A stretch of DNA of 64,000 bases from JAWLHJ01 sp039587535 (lineage in GTDB: Bacteria > Gemmatimonadota > Gemmatimonadetes > Longimicrobiales > Gaopeijiaceae): NCBI GenBank assembly GCA_039587535.1, contig JBDHIF010000001.1, forward strand, positions 124,001 through 188,000, given 5' to 3'. Of the stretch, positions 29,615-38,367 are shown piece after piece; the first letter of the stretch is position 1; the number at the start of each line of letters is the position of its first letter. Made by a program: the position numbers and the translations under genes. The notes beneath the pieces were generated by a model that had not been told where the DNA came from, did not search any database, and was given only the letters and a program-made list of their open reading frames with translations.

Positions 29615-30028
29615 CTACTCCCGAGCCACAGACACCTCGATACCCGCGCTCATCCGCTCCAGGTCGTCCGTCCCTGCCGCCGACACAACCGTGAGCGTCG
29701 GCCACGGGGCGCTCACGTCCTGGACCTGGATCCCGAAGCGGAGCTCCCCATCACCGGTGGGATCGACGACGACCAACCGATGGCGCCCTTCTCGGGCCGA
29801 CACCGCGCCTCCATACGCTTCGGTGGATCCCATGCCCTCGAAACCCAGAACGCCTGGTCCCACGACCTCCAGCGACACGGCCCCCAACGCCTCCGGAGCG
29901 GCCACCGTAACCATGAGCGTCCCGGGTCCACTGTCACTGCAGCCCGGCGCCAGGACGAGGAGAGCCACCACCCCCCAAGACGCCTTTACGACGTTCCCTC
30001 CGGATCGCCATCGCTTCACTCGGCTCAT
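29615..30028 (-). CDS. Lipoprotein coupled to the M6 protease
   Basis: This encodes 137 residues from the ATG in an ATGA overlap with the protease stop. The signal peptide has a lipobox ('LLVLAPGCSD'). The mature domain is a single compact beta-sandwich-like unit of about 110 residues ('LMVTVAAPEALGAVSLEVVG', 'HRLVVVDPTGDGELRFGIQV', 'TLTVVSAAG'). This strand order resembles small cohesin-like domains, though no decisive motif exists. Because the upstream protease ends in a dockerin-like loop, the lipoprotein may be its surface anchor (inference). Confidence 0.75.
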   Translation of the reverse strand: MSRVKRWRSGGNVVKASWGVVALLVLAPGCSDSGPGTLMVTVAAPEALGAVSLEVVGPGVLGFEGMGSTEAYGGAVSAREGRHRLVVVDPTGDGELRFGIQVQDVSAPWPTLTVVSAAGTDDLERMSAGIEVSVARE

Positions 30029-32487
30029 TCTCGGCCTTCCCTGAGTTGTCGCACCCATGCCCTGAAATCTCCTATGTCGTAGCGGCCGTTGCCGTTTCCG
30101 TTCCGGTCGAGAACGGCGGCTTCACCCTCGCTCAACGGCCCCCCCAGCAGGAACGGCGTGGCCGCCCGCGCCGGGGTGATCTCTGCCGCTGCCACGTCCA
30201 CGACAACCTCGGCCTCACTGGTGAGTCCAATCGCGTCCCGGGCCCGCACGGTCACCGTGAATCGCCCGGTCTCCAGCGGGACCCCTTCAAGAGCACCGGC
30301 GTTCCGGAGGCTCATTCCGTCGGGGAGGGCCCCGGCGACCAGGCTCCACGCGACCGGGGCGTTTGCGTTCAGCGCATCCAGCATAAAGCTCTGAGCCGCC
30401 GCCGCCGTTGCGCTGAACGCGGCGTCCGGGACGGAGTAATTGGAGGTCAGCATGGCACCGGCGAACACCGGCTCGACCATGGTGACGAACGCCGGATTGG
30501 GCTCCCCCTCCAAGTCTCCCGACCACCCGGAGAAGGCGAAGCCGTCTCGCGGTTCGACCCGGACCTCCACATCCTGCCCCTCCGTGAACCAAAGGTCCGC
30601 CGAGGCGGGGAAGCTCTCGACGACCGCCGGAACGACGGGCGCCGCGTCAGACTCCAGAGTGACGCCGAGCTGAACCTCTCGGCCAGAATAGATCGCTTTG
30701 AGCGTCGTGTCGGCGAGAGGGACGTCAAGGGTTCGCGTCCGACTGGACTCGCCGTCTTCCCATCCCCCGAACGGCCTGCGCACCCCCGGCTCCAGTGTCT
30801 CTCCGGATGCGGCCTCCAAGCGGCTCCTACTGAACGGGACCGCCTCGAACGTGCCTCCCGACGGCTGGAGCGAAGCCCCATCCACGCTGAAGATCGACTC
30901 GATCCCCGCCGACCCATCGGCGACCAGGGTTACCCGCGTAAGGCGGGTCGTGAGATCGAAGGTCGCGTCCGCGCCGGCCAGCGAGGGCGCCTGGATGTTC
31001 CGGATCGTTAGCCCGGTGGCCGTGCCGGCGTAGGAGACCGCGGCAGGGTCCGAGCCGGCGTGAAATCTGGTGTTCCCGGTTGCTCCGGGGAACGGATCAC
31101 CCGCGTCTCCCCGACCGCCTCCGGTCCTGAGGAGATCCCCGCGGCCATCCGCCTCCCGGACGCGCACGCCCGGGCGATCGCTCCCGTTCACGGTATTCGC
31201 GGCCCAGCGGGCCAAGACGCGGACGGGATCGACCTGCCATACCACGAGGCCGCCGCCGCCGTGGAGATTCTGGTCGAAAGCCCCCAAGGGCTGGCGATTC
31301 TCCAGGAGGAAGTACTCACTCGAGCCATCCTGCGCATCGACACGGTAGACCGGACCACCCGTCTCCACCGGAGGGAGCGCCAGAGTCCCATGGTCCGTAT
31401 GCGAATCGAGCGTCACGACATCCACCCACCCAAGCATGGCCTTGCTCCAAGCCCCCATGTGGCAGGGCCGCTCGGGCGTTCGGTCATCGCATCCCCAGGC
31501 TCCCGACGCCATGAGGTCCCAGGTCCCAACCCCAGCGTGCTGATTCCGGACGTCGTACAGATCTGGAAGACCGAACGCGTGCCCGACCTCGTGGGTGAAA
31601 ACCCCGATCTCGTTGAGCGTGCTCCCTCCGCAGGATCGTACGGGCAGGACGAAATAGTCGTCGATGCGGATGAGCCCGCCCCCGGCCCGAGCCGACGGAG
31701 TCTCGATCGTCTCACCCCGCAGCGCTTGGCTTAGATTCCACTTGTGGGACCAGATCCTCGAAAGCGTTCCATCGCACTCGGCGCCGCTCGTAGGGTGCAT
31801 CACCGCAAGGGCGTCGACGTATCCGTCGTCATCACCGGAATTCGGGACTCCGTCGGGCCCGTCGCTGTCGAACATCCCCCAGTCGAGGCCGGGATTCGCG
31901 ACGAACACCTCGTGCATGAGATCATAGACGTAGTTGCCGATCCCTCCTTCGCCGGGAACGGCTGAGGAGAGGGCTCCGTCCCCCCTGGTGACCTCCGCGC
32001 GGGTCATTCCGACTCTCGCCCACGGCTGGGCGACTGCGTCCAGAGCGACCCGCCCTCCCGAGACCTCGTCGTAGTACGCCCGGACGGTCCCCGGGACGTC
32101 CGCGAAGTAGGCGTCGTAGATCTCGGCGGCGGAAAAGGGGCCCGAGCCGGCCGTGTCGTCGAACAAGCCCAGCACGATGGGGATCGTGAAGGCGCCGGCC
32201 ACCGGCCCCTCACGAGGTCCGAGTGTCGCCATGGGACCGATGGTGACACCTCCATCCACCCCCTGCGCCCCGGCGGACCGTGAGGCTCCGCTCGGGAGGA
32301 TCCGTCCCGACCGCCCGCGACGGAAACGAAAAGCGTCCGGATTGCGGGCCAATTCACGGTAATACGCCGCCGGCGGGCGCGTGCCGTGCCGGGCCGCGAG
32401 CATCTCTACGTCCTGCCCGCCCGCATGGTTGGCAGAGAACGTCACCATCGCGAGGGTGAGGAGCGCGAGGACGAGTGTGCGCGTCAT
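30025..32487 (-). CDS. Secreted M6-family metalloprotease with dockerin-like C-terminus
   Basis: This encodes 820 residues from ATG 32487, which gives a signal peptide ('LVLALLTLAMVTFSANHAGG'). The M6 (immune-inhibitor-A type) catalytic domain spans about residues 90-430 with the zinc motif 'FTHEVGHAFGLPDLYD' and 'GTWDLMASGAWG'. Beta-sandwich and InlB-like repeat regions follow ('LKAIYSGREVQL', 'FSGWSGDLEGEPN') and an Ig-like putative binding region. The last 30 residues hold an EF-hand/dockerin-like loop, N-G-N-G-N-G-R-Y-D-I-G-D. It is predicted to be exported and to degrade extracellular protein. The ATGA overlap couples it to a lipoprotein. Confidence 0.9.
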   Translation of the reverse strand: MTRTLVLALLTLAMVTFSANHAGGQDVEMLAARHGTRPPAAYYRELARNPDAFRFRRGRSGRILPSGASRSAGAQGVDGGVTIGPMATLGPREGPVAGAFTIPIVLGLFDDTAGSGPFSAAEIYDAYFADVPGTVRAYYDEVSGGRVALDAVAQPWARVGMTRAEVTRGDGALSSAVPGEGGIGNYVYDLMHEVFVANPGLDWGMFDSDGPDGVPNSGDDDGYVDALAVMHPTSGAECDGTLSRIWSHKWNLSQALRGETIETPSARAGGGLIRIDDYFVLPVRSCGGSTLNEIGVFTHEVGHAFGLPDLYDVRNQHAGVGTWDLMASGAWGCDDRTPERPCHMGAWSKAMLGWVDVVTLDSHTDHGTLALPPVETGGPVYRVDAQDGSSEYFLLENRQPLGAFDQNLHGGGGLVVWQVDPVRVLARWAANTVNGSDRPGVRVREADGRGDLLRTGGGRGDAGDPFPGATGNTRFHAGSDPAAVSYAGTATGLTIRNIQAPSLAGADATFDLTTRLTRVTLVADGSAGIESIFSVDGASLQPSGGTFEAVPFSRSRLEAASGETLEPGVRRPFGGWEDGESSRTRTLDVPLADTTLKAIYSGREVQLGVTLESDAAPVVPAVVESFPASADLWFTEGQDVEVRVEPRDGFAFSGWSGDLEGEPNPAFVTMVEPVFAGAMLTSNYSVPDAAFSATAAAAQSFMLDALNANAPVAWSLVAGALPDGMSLRNAGALEGVPLETGRFTVTVRARDAIGLTSEAEVVVDVAAAEITPARAATPFLLGGPLSEGEAAVLDRNGNGNGRYDIGDFRAWVRQLREGRE

Positions 32488-32581
32488 TTGCGGTCCTACA
32501 CGGCCCTCGAAAACGCGGTTCCCGCAACAGGGGCGCGGCACGGAGAGGCTTCCCCCGCACGTCTCACGGCATCGGTATCGC

Positions 32582-33151
32582 TCAGCCCTGAAGGTCCTGT
32601 CCCCGGAGGCCAAGCTGCTCGGCCTGCGCCCTCATGCCGTCGATGACGTTCTGGATATGCTCAGCCCGATCGACTCCGATGAGCTCGATCCCGCGTTGCA
32701 CCTCGTCACGGCTCACGCCGGCCGCGAACGCCTTGTCCTTGAGCTTCTTGGTCACCGACTTGGGCTTGAGATCATCGATGCCGGTAGGGCGCACGAGACA
32801 CGCCGCGTAGACGAGCCCCGACAGCTCGTCACAGGCGATGAGGTACTTGTCGAGGTCGGTCTCCGGCTCCACGCCGGTGAAATCCGAGCGGTGCGTGAGG
32901 ATGGCGTGGAGGAGCTCCTCGGGGTATCCTCGCTCCCTCAAGTGCTCTACAGCTTTCAAGGGATGCTCATCGGGGTACTTCTCCCAGTCCAAGTCGTGCA
33001 GGAGGCCGGCCAGACCCCATAGGTCCTCGTCCTCCCCACGGATCCTGGCGTAGTGCCGCATAGAGGCTTCGACAGAGTACATGTGGTTGCGAAGGCCATC
33101 GTTCTCCACCCATTCCTCGAGCAGGGCTACGGCTTCAGCGCGGTCGGGCAT
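32582..33151 (-). CDS. HD-domain phosphohydrolase
   Basis: This encodes 189 residues from ATG 33151, preceded by a GAGGAAAG Shine-Dalgarno; the longer open frame upstream overlaps the endonuclease III gene and is not used. The HD metal site is visible: 'LRNHMYSVEASMRHYA' (first His), 'GLAGLLHDLDW' (His-Asp) and 'HAILTHRSDF' plus 'YLIACDELSG' (later ligands). Stand-alone HD proteins of this size hydrolyse phosphate esters of nucleotides. The exact substrate is unknown. It lies 37 bases downstream of endonuclease III on the same strand. Confidence 0.88.
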   Translation of the reverse strand: MPDRAEAVALLEEWVENDGLRNHMYSVEASMRHYARIRGEDEDLWGLAGLLHDLDWEKYPDEHPLKAVEHLRERGYPEELLHAILTHRSDFTGVEPETDLDKYLIACDELSGLVYAACLVRPTGIDDLKPKSVTKKLKDKAFAAGVSRDEVQRGIELIGVDRAEHIQNVIDGMRAQAEQLGLRGQDLQG

Positions 33152-33188
33152 TGCTTTCCTCGGGATTGTCGAGATTGGAGGTCGAGTC

Positions 33189-33839
33189 TCAAACCTTGGA
33201 CGATGGACAGAGGTGCGCCACCACGCACGTCTCGCAACGGGGGCTTCGCGCCTCACAGACGCGGCGACCATGCCAGATGAGCAAGTGGGAAAGCATCGTC
33301 CACCGGTCCCGTGGGAAGAGGTCCATGAGGTCCCGCTCCACCTTCTCCGGAGTCCCCTCCCTCGTGAACCGCAGCAGATTCGAGAGACGCTTGACGTGCG
33401 TGTCCACCACCACGCCCTCGTCGATGCCGAAGGCATTCCCGAGGATGACGTTGGCCGTCTTCCTGCCTACGCCCGGAAGACCCGCCAGCGCATCCATCGA
33501 CGCAGGCACTTCCCCCCCGTGCTCGGCCATGAGGCCCCGGGCGAACCCGATGATGTTTCTGGCTTTGTTCCGGAAGAAGCCGGTGGAACGAACGATCTCC
33601 TCCACCTCCTCCTGCTGAGCATTGGCCAGAGCCTCGGCGTCGGGGTACCGCCGAAACAGCTCGGGCGTCACCATGTTCACCCGAACGTCGGTGGTCTGCG
33701 CGGAGAGGATGGTGGCCACGGCGAGCTGGAACGCATCTTCGTGGTCGAGCTCGCAATGGGCATCCGGATACTCGGCCCGGAGAAGGCCGTAGACCTCCTC
33801 GGCTCGCCCCCGGCGGGCCTTCTTGGATTCCCTAGGCAT
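33189..33839 (-). CDS. nth: Endonuclease III (DNA glycosylase/AP lyase)
   Basis: The 216-residue base-excision-repair enzyme removes oxidised pyrimidines. It has the helix-hairpin-helix 'LPGVGRKTANVIL' with the catalytic Lys, the catalytic Asp in 'VVVDTHVKRL', and the C-terminal [4Fe-4S] loop C-x6-C-x2-C-x5-C ('CEARSPRCETC', final Cys in 'AHLC'). I chose ATG 33839, overlapping the upstream stop by 8 bases. Full length compared with Escherichia coli Nth (211). Confidence 0.96.
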   Translation of the reverse strand: MPRESKKARRGRAEEVYGLLRAEYPDAHCELDHEDAFQLAVATILSAQTTDVRVNMVTPELFRRYPDAEALANAQQEEVEEIVRSTGFFRNKARNIIGFARGLMAEHGGEVPASMDALAGLPGVGRKTANVILGNAFGIDEGVVVDTHVKRLSNLLRFTREGTPEKVERDLMDLFPRDRWTMLSHLLIWHGRRVCEARSPRCETCVVAHLCPSSKV

Positions 33840-34710
33840 GGTCTCCCGGTCGGTCACGGATGAGCGTGTAGGGCAGCTCGGACGGAAGCGGGCCGGACTC
33901 GGCACCCCCCCTGGCCTCCTCGTCATTCGACGCCGTCCCCTTATGTTCCGACCCCTGGTCCCTGGACGACGCAGGGTGGTGGGATGCGGAGCGTCGTTCT
34001 GTCCAGCCGGGCTCCTCTTCGAGCAGGGCAAAGCATCGTGCCAGGAGCTTCAGGGGCTCTCCCGCAGCGCGGATTCCGAACAATCCGTCCAGCTCGGCCC
34101 CTGGGATGGAGCTCGCGAAGTCTACACCCTGCTCTTCCTCACGGACGTTGGCCCGGAGCCAGCTCTCGGCGTCCTTTATGGGCGCCTCGGGCACGGGAAT
34201 CACACCCACGCCCGGCCGATCCGGCCGAACACCCGTCACCAGAAGCGTGTGGATCGTCCCGTGTCCCGTGAGGGTCCAGAAGAGCCCGTCGAGAGATTCC
34301 GGTACCGTTCCTTCTCCGTCGCTCTCCACCCAGAAGAGGTGCTGAGGGAGCTGTAGATATCCAGCTTCCTCCGGGGCTTGGGGCGTTCCTTTGCGGACTC
34401 CGGAGACCAGGAATCGGGCGGCATCGGTGGAGAGCAGATAGAGGGGGCATCCGGCTCGAGCGAATGCCACACCGTGAAAGGCGAGGGCCGCGTACTGCTG
34501 GACGGCCTCAGCCGGGGCCCCGGGATCCCGCAGCTCGGTCAGGTACCCGCCGACGGACCCCAGGGTCGCGAACATCTGGGGGTGCCGAGGGTCCACCCCG
34601 CGAGCCTCCGCCTCCGCGTAGACGTCGTCGGCGAGGCGTCTGGCGCGCTCCGGGTCGGGAAACGCCAGCTCGAAGGGCGTGCGCCGGGCGTAGCGATCGT
34701 GGAGAGCCAT
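33832..34710 (-). CDS. Unknown protein, possible SseB-like
   Basis: The 292-residue protein has a folded part over about residues 1-225 with several alternating strand/helix blocks ('AGCPLYLLSTDAARFLV', 'LDGLFWTLTGHGTIHTLLVTG', 'LFGIRAAGEPLKLLARCFALL'). The roughly 65-residue tail is rich in Ser, Glu and His and is probably disordered. No signal or membrane helix, no catalytic motif. The alternating blocks loosely recall SseB-type proteins, but I would not assign it. It overlaps nth by 8 bases and starts 12 bases after the zincin-like gene. Confidence 0.65.
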   Translation of the reverse strand: MALHDRYARRTPFELAFPDPERARRLADDVYAEAEARGVDPRHPQMFATLGSVGGYLTELRDPGAPAEAVQQYAALAFHGVAFARAGCPLYLLSTDAARFLVSGVRKGTPQAPEEAGYLQLPQHLFWVESDGEGTVPESLDGLFWTLTGHGTIHTLLVTGVRPDRPGVGVIPVPEAPIKDAESWLRANVREEEQGVDFASSIPGAELDGLFGIRAAGEPLKLLARCFALLEEEPGWTERRSASHHPASSRDQGSEHKGTASNDEEARGGAESGPLPSELPYTLIRDRPGDHA

Positions 34711-34722
34711 GGTGCTAGAGGC

Positions 34723-35457
34723 CTACCCCTCCAGAGCCACCGGTTCCGCCTCGGCCCGGGACTCCCGGACGTCCAGCCCGCCTCTGCCGAACAAACCGGT
34801 GAACCCTTCCCACCACCTCCGCCGTCGAACCAGCACCATCTCGACGGATCCACGCTGACCCTCGAGCCCGTCCAAGGTGATGAAGTGTACGTCGCCGAGC
34901 ACGTTCGGCCGGGGAATTCGGTGAAGTCGACCGGCCCAGTGGAACTCGACACGATCCGTGTGCTCGAAGGCCTCGGGCAACCAGATCTGCTCGATATACA
35001 GTGATCCCTCAACGTCGAAGACCCCGCCGCCGAGGTCATCGCCCTGCTGGTAATACCAGGGGTCGAAGTCGAGCCCCGCGTCGCGTTTGAAGGTCTCGTC
35101 GGAGGCGTAATCAACTCCCTCGAGCGCGTCTTCTCGCGCCAGGGACTCCAGGTGGTGACGCAGCTCATGGGTCAACGTCTCCCAGAGCTCACCCTCCCAG
35201 TCGAACTCCTCCTGACGGTCGGCCAACGCGCGAAACGAGCCCCAGTAGAGCGCGATGACCGAACGGGTCGTCTCCGGACTCCCGAAATCCGACGGGTGAT
35301 CCTCGGTCAGACACTCACCGAGGGTGTAGACGTGAGGAAGGGTCGGGTGTGCCGGAGCCGTCCGGTACACCACCAGCCCATCGACCCCCACCTTGTACTC
35401 GTGGGGAATGTCATCGTAGGCATCGCGCGCCGCGCGCTCGAAGGACCCGAAGTCCAC
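34723..35457 (-). CDS. Zincin-like metallopeptidase domain protein
   Basis: The 244-residue cytoplasmic protein (no signal) has an HExxH zinc motif in 'LWETLTHELRHHLESLA' (about residues 93-110) followed by an acidic segment that could supply the third ligand ('DYASDETF'). This layout resembles the Zincin_1/MtfA-like small peptidases. The rest is rich in aromatic residues ('FDPWYYQQGDDLGGGVFDV', 'VEFHWAGRLHRI'). Substrate unknown. It leads the run zincin - unknown - nth - HD on the minus strand. Confidence 0.7.
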   Translation of the reverse strand: MDFGSFERAARDAYDDIPHEYKVGVDGLVVYRTAPAHPTLPHVYTLGECLTEDHPSDFGSPETTRSVIALYWGSFRALADRQEEFDWEGELWETLTHELRHHLESLAREDALEGVDYASDETFKRDAGLDFDPWYYQQGDDLGGGVFDVEGSLYIEQIWLPEAFEHTDRVEFHWAGRLHRIPRPNVLGDVHFITLDGLEGQRGSVEMVLVRRRRWWEGFTGLFGRGGLDVRESRAEAEPVALEG

Positions 35458-35603
35458 GATTTAGCGAGCCCCGCCCAAGCCCGGGCCCTCAGCTCTGGGA
35501 ACGGAGGACTTGTCGCTGAAACAGCAGCCCCGAACCCGGTGTCACCGCCCGAACCACGGCTCGCTCAGGACAGCTCTGCCCCACGCTGCCGCGATCCCAT
35601 CCA

Positions 35604-36068
35604 TCAGGTCGCTTCCTGCAGCTCCGATGTGCAGTGCGGGCAGCGCGACGCCACCAGAGGGATGTTCATCCCGCAGTGGGGGCAAGGCTTCTCAGTGGGG
35701 GACGGAGGCGGTGCTGGCTCTTCACGCTTCATCCGGTTCACGGCTTTCACCATGAGGAAGACGGCGAAGCCGACGATGAGGAAGCTTATCATCGCGTTGA
35801 TGAACAGGCCGAGATTCACCGTCACCGCCCCCGCCTCCTTGGCCGCGGCGAGCGTCGGGTAGGGGCCGCCGTCCGCACCCTCCCGTAGGGTGATGAAGAG
35901 CTCGGCGAAGTCGACGTTCCCGACGAGCATCCCCACCGGCGGCATGATGACGTCGTCGACCAGGCTCTTCACCACTGTACCGAACGCGCCACCGATGATG
36001 ATCCCTACCGCCATGTCCACGACGTTGCCCTTGACGACGAACTCGCGGAATTCCTTCATCATGCCCAT
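35604..36068 (-). CDS. mscL: Large-conductance mechanosensitive channel with zinc-ribbon tail
   Basis: The 154-residue inner membrane channel opens under high membrane tension. Family features: N-terminal amphipathic 'KEFREFVVKGNVVDMAVG', TM1 'AVGIIIGGAFGTVVKSLVDDVIMP', a periplasmic loop and TM2 'INAMISFLIVGFAVFLMVKAVN'. After the usual cytoplasmic charged segment there is an added 'CPHCGMNIPLVASRCPHC' unit, a four-Cys zinc ribbon of about 25 residues. The tail appears in some MscL relatives; its function is not established. A monocistronic unit seems likely. Confidence 0.95.
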   Translation of the reverse strand: MGMMKEFREFVVKGNVVDMAVGIIIGGAFGTVVKSLVDDVIMPPVGMLVGNVDFAELFITLREGADGGPYPTLAAAKEAGAVTVNLGLFINAMISFLIVGFAVFLMVKAVNRMKREEPAPPPSPTEKPCPHCGMNIPLVASRCPHCTSELQEAT

Positions 36069-36234
36069 TGGTCACACCCTTCGGTGATCGGGAGCGCTCC
36101 GCCCCCGGGTGATCTTGCCCCTCCCTCAATCACGACCCGTCCCGCATTGTGACCGCCGGTCGAATCGATCACAAGGGGCCGGACCGCCCTCTCGGATCGG
36201 CCAGCCCCCCCGGAAGCTGAGACCGTCCTCCGGC

Positions 36235-37554
36235 TCAGCCCCCTAACCGTGCCTGAAGCCACTCGCCCACCTTCCCGGCTTCCACGCGCACCTGCTCGAG
36301 CGTGTCCCGGTCCCGGATCGTCACCGTACCGTCATCATTGCTCTGTCCATCCACGGTGATGCACCACGGCGTTCCGGCTTCGTCCTGACGGCGATACCGT
36401 CGCCCGATCGACCCCGAGGCGTCGTAGAACGACGGGATGCCTTGGGTCTTCAGGTCCTTGACCAGCTTCTCGGCCCGCTCCGGGAGCCCGTCCTTCTTCA
36501 CGAGAGGGAAGACCGCGGCCTTCACCGGGGCGACTCTCGGGTCCAAGCCGAGGACGACCCGCTCCTCCCCCTGTACCTCCTCCTCCCGATACGCGTCGGC
36601 CAGGAGCACCAGGGCAGCACGGTCCACGCCCATCGACGTCTCGATGACGTAGGGCACATAACGCTCATTCGAGACCGGATCGATGTACTCCAGCCGCTTC
36701 CCGGAATACTCCTGATGACGGGCCAGATCGAAGTCCGTCCGGTTATGGATGCCCTCGAACTCCTTCCAGCCGAACGGGAACTCGTACTCGACGTCGAAGG
36801 CCTTCTTGGCGTAGTGCGCCAGCTCGTCGGGGCCGTGCTCGTGGAAGCGGAGCTTGCTGGGGTCGATACCCATCTCTTTGTGCCACGCCATCCGCACATC
36901 CATCCACCGCTCGAACCAAGCCTCGTCGTCGCCAGGCTTCACGAAGAACTGCATCTCGGCCTGCTCGAACTCCCGAGTCCGGAACGTGAAGTTCCCCGGT
37001 GTGATCTCGTTCCGGAATGCCTTGCCGATTTGGGCGATGCCGAACGGGAGCTTCCGCCGGGCGGTTTGCTGCACGTTGAGGAAGTTCACGAAGATGCCCT
37101 GAGCGGTCTCGGGGCGCAGGTAGATGGTGGCGGACGAGTCTTCCACGGGCCCCATGAACGTCTTGAACATGAGGTTGAACATGCGGGGCTCGGTGAACGC
37201 GTCCCTGGTGCCGCACACCGGGCACTGATCGTCCTGCACGTCCGCGTTGTCCGCCCGAAACCGCCGGTGGCAGTTCGTGCACTCGATGAGCGGATCCGTG
37301 AACCCTTCGACGTGACCGGACGCCTCCCACACCCTCGGGTGCATGAGGATGGCGGCGTCGATCCCCTCGATGTCGTCCCTACGGTGCACCATGGCGGACC
37401 ACCAGAGGTCCTTCAGGTTCCGCTTCAGCTCCACACCAAGTGGGCCGTAGTCCCAGACAGACCCGGTACCGCCGTAGATCTCCGAGGACTGGAAGATGTA
37501 TCCACGTCGCTTCGCCAGCGACACGAGCTTGTCCATGAGATCTGCGTTGGCCAT
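36235..37554 (-). CDS. glyQS: Glycyl-tRNA synthetase, homodimeric type
   Basis: This 439-residue class II synthetase charges tRNA-Gly. Motifs include 'FQSSEIYGGTGSVWDYGPLGVELK' (landmark near residue 20; type-specific), zinc-like 'CTNCHRRFRADNADVQDDQCPVC' region, class II motif 2 'AQIGKAFRNEITPGNFTFRTREF' region and motif 3 'ETSMGVDRAALVLL'. The C-terminal anticodon-binding domain is present ('VAPVKAAVFPLV'). This is the short archaeal/eukaryal-like alpha2 form rather than the alpha2beta2 form. Divergent from the NfuA-type gene. Confidence 0.97.
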   Translation of the reverse strand: MANADLMDKLVSLAKRRGYIFQSSEIYGGTGSVWDYGPLGVELKRNLKDLWWSAMVHRRDDIEGIDAAILMHPRVWEASGHVEGFTDPLIECTNCHRRFRADNADVQDDQCPVCGTRDAFTEPRMFNLMFKTFMGPVEDSSATIYLRPETAQGIFVNFLNVQQTARRKLPFGIAQIGKAFRNEITPGNFTFRTREFEQAEMQFFVKPGDDEAWFERWMDVRMAWHKEMGIDPSKLRFHEHGPDELAHYAKKAFDVEYEFPFGWKEFEGIHNRTDFDLARHQEYSGKRLEYIDPVSNERYVPYVIETSMGVDRAALVLLADAYREEEVQGEERVVLGLDPRVAPVKAAVFPLVKKDGLPERAEKLVKDLKTQGIPSFYDASGSIGRRYRRQDEAGTPWCITVDGQSNDDGTVTIRDRDTLEQVRVEAGKVGEWLQARLGG

Positions 37555-37771
37555 GGGAGTGCCTGGGAATCCCTTGAAGAATGCGGTCCTGGAGGTTTGG
37601 TGAACCGGCGCGAAAGGTACCCGGGGCCGAAGTGCCGATCAACGGGACGCCCCGCCGGGGTTCTTCCCCCCTCCTCGGGGCCCCGCGGAGCGAACCCCAA
37701 TGAGTCGTCGGGGTAGCAACCCTTTCAAGGCGGCCCCGCGCCGCGCACGACCATGGTTCCCGAGGATCAGC

Positions 37772-38359
37772 GTGACGAACATCACTTTCACGGATCGCGC
37801 CCGAGATATGGTGCATTCCTTCATGTCCGAAAGCAGCGCCGACGAAGAAGCCCTGCGTATCAGCGTGGCCGGTGACGGTCCCGCGCCGCGCTTCGACCTG
37901 TCTCTGGTCCGGATGGAGGACCGCGCCGAGGACGACACGAAGCTCGATGCCGAGGCGTTCACGGTGCTGATCCGGCAGGACGATGTCGAGCGGCTCGACG
38001 GAGCTACGGTCGACTACGTGGACCGGGTCAATGAGAGCGGGTTTGAAGTACGTCTCGCCGAGCCCCAGAAGCCCGTCCGGCCCGAGACGGCACCCACAGG
38101 GCCTATCGCCGACCGGGTGCGTGAGATCCTGGATAGCCAGGTGAACCCGGCCATTGCCGCACACGGTGGCGTCATCTCGCTGGTGGATGTGCAGGACAAC
38201 GACGTCTATGTCGAGATGAGCGGCGGGTGTCAGGGATGTGCGCTATCCCGTATGACCCTGCGCCAGGGTGTGGAACGAATGCTGAGGGAAGCTGTGCCCG
38301 AGTTGGCCAGCGTCCATGACGTGACCGACCACGAGTCGGGAGAGAACCCCTACCTCTAG
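37772..38359 (+). CDS. NfuA-type iron-sulfur carrier
   Basis: This encodes 195 residues from the GTG at 37772, where similarity-like sequence begins ('VTNITFTDRARDMVHSF'); an in-frame ATG at 37700 would add 24 basic residues. The N-terminal half is an A-type (IscA/HesB-like) domain without cysteines, as in NfuA. The C-terminal half is a NifU C-domain with the cluster motif 'MSGGCQGCALSRMTLRQGVE' (C-x-x-C). Such proteins deliver [4Fe-4S] clusters to apo-enzymes in the cytoplasm. Followed 9 bases later by a secreted cyanophycinase-like gene. Confidence 0.9.
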   Translation: MTNITFTDRARDMVHSFMSESSADEEALRISVAGDGPAPRFDLSLVRMEDRAEDDTKLDAEAFTVLIRQDDVERLDGATVDYVDRVNESGFEVRLAEPQKPVRPETAPTGPIADRVREILDSQVNPAIAAHGGVISLVDVQDNDVYVEMSGGCQGCALSRMTLRQGVERMLREAVPELASVHDVTDHESGENPYL

Positions 38360-38367
38360 ACGATGAC

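Noticed and set aside
36442..37716. Plus-strand open frame of 424 codons
   Set aside because: Antisense to glyQS and its divergent spacer.
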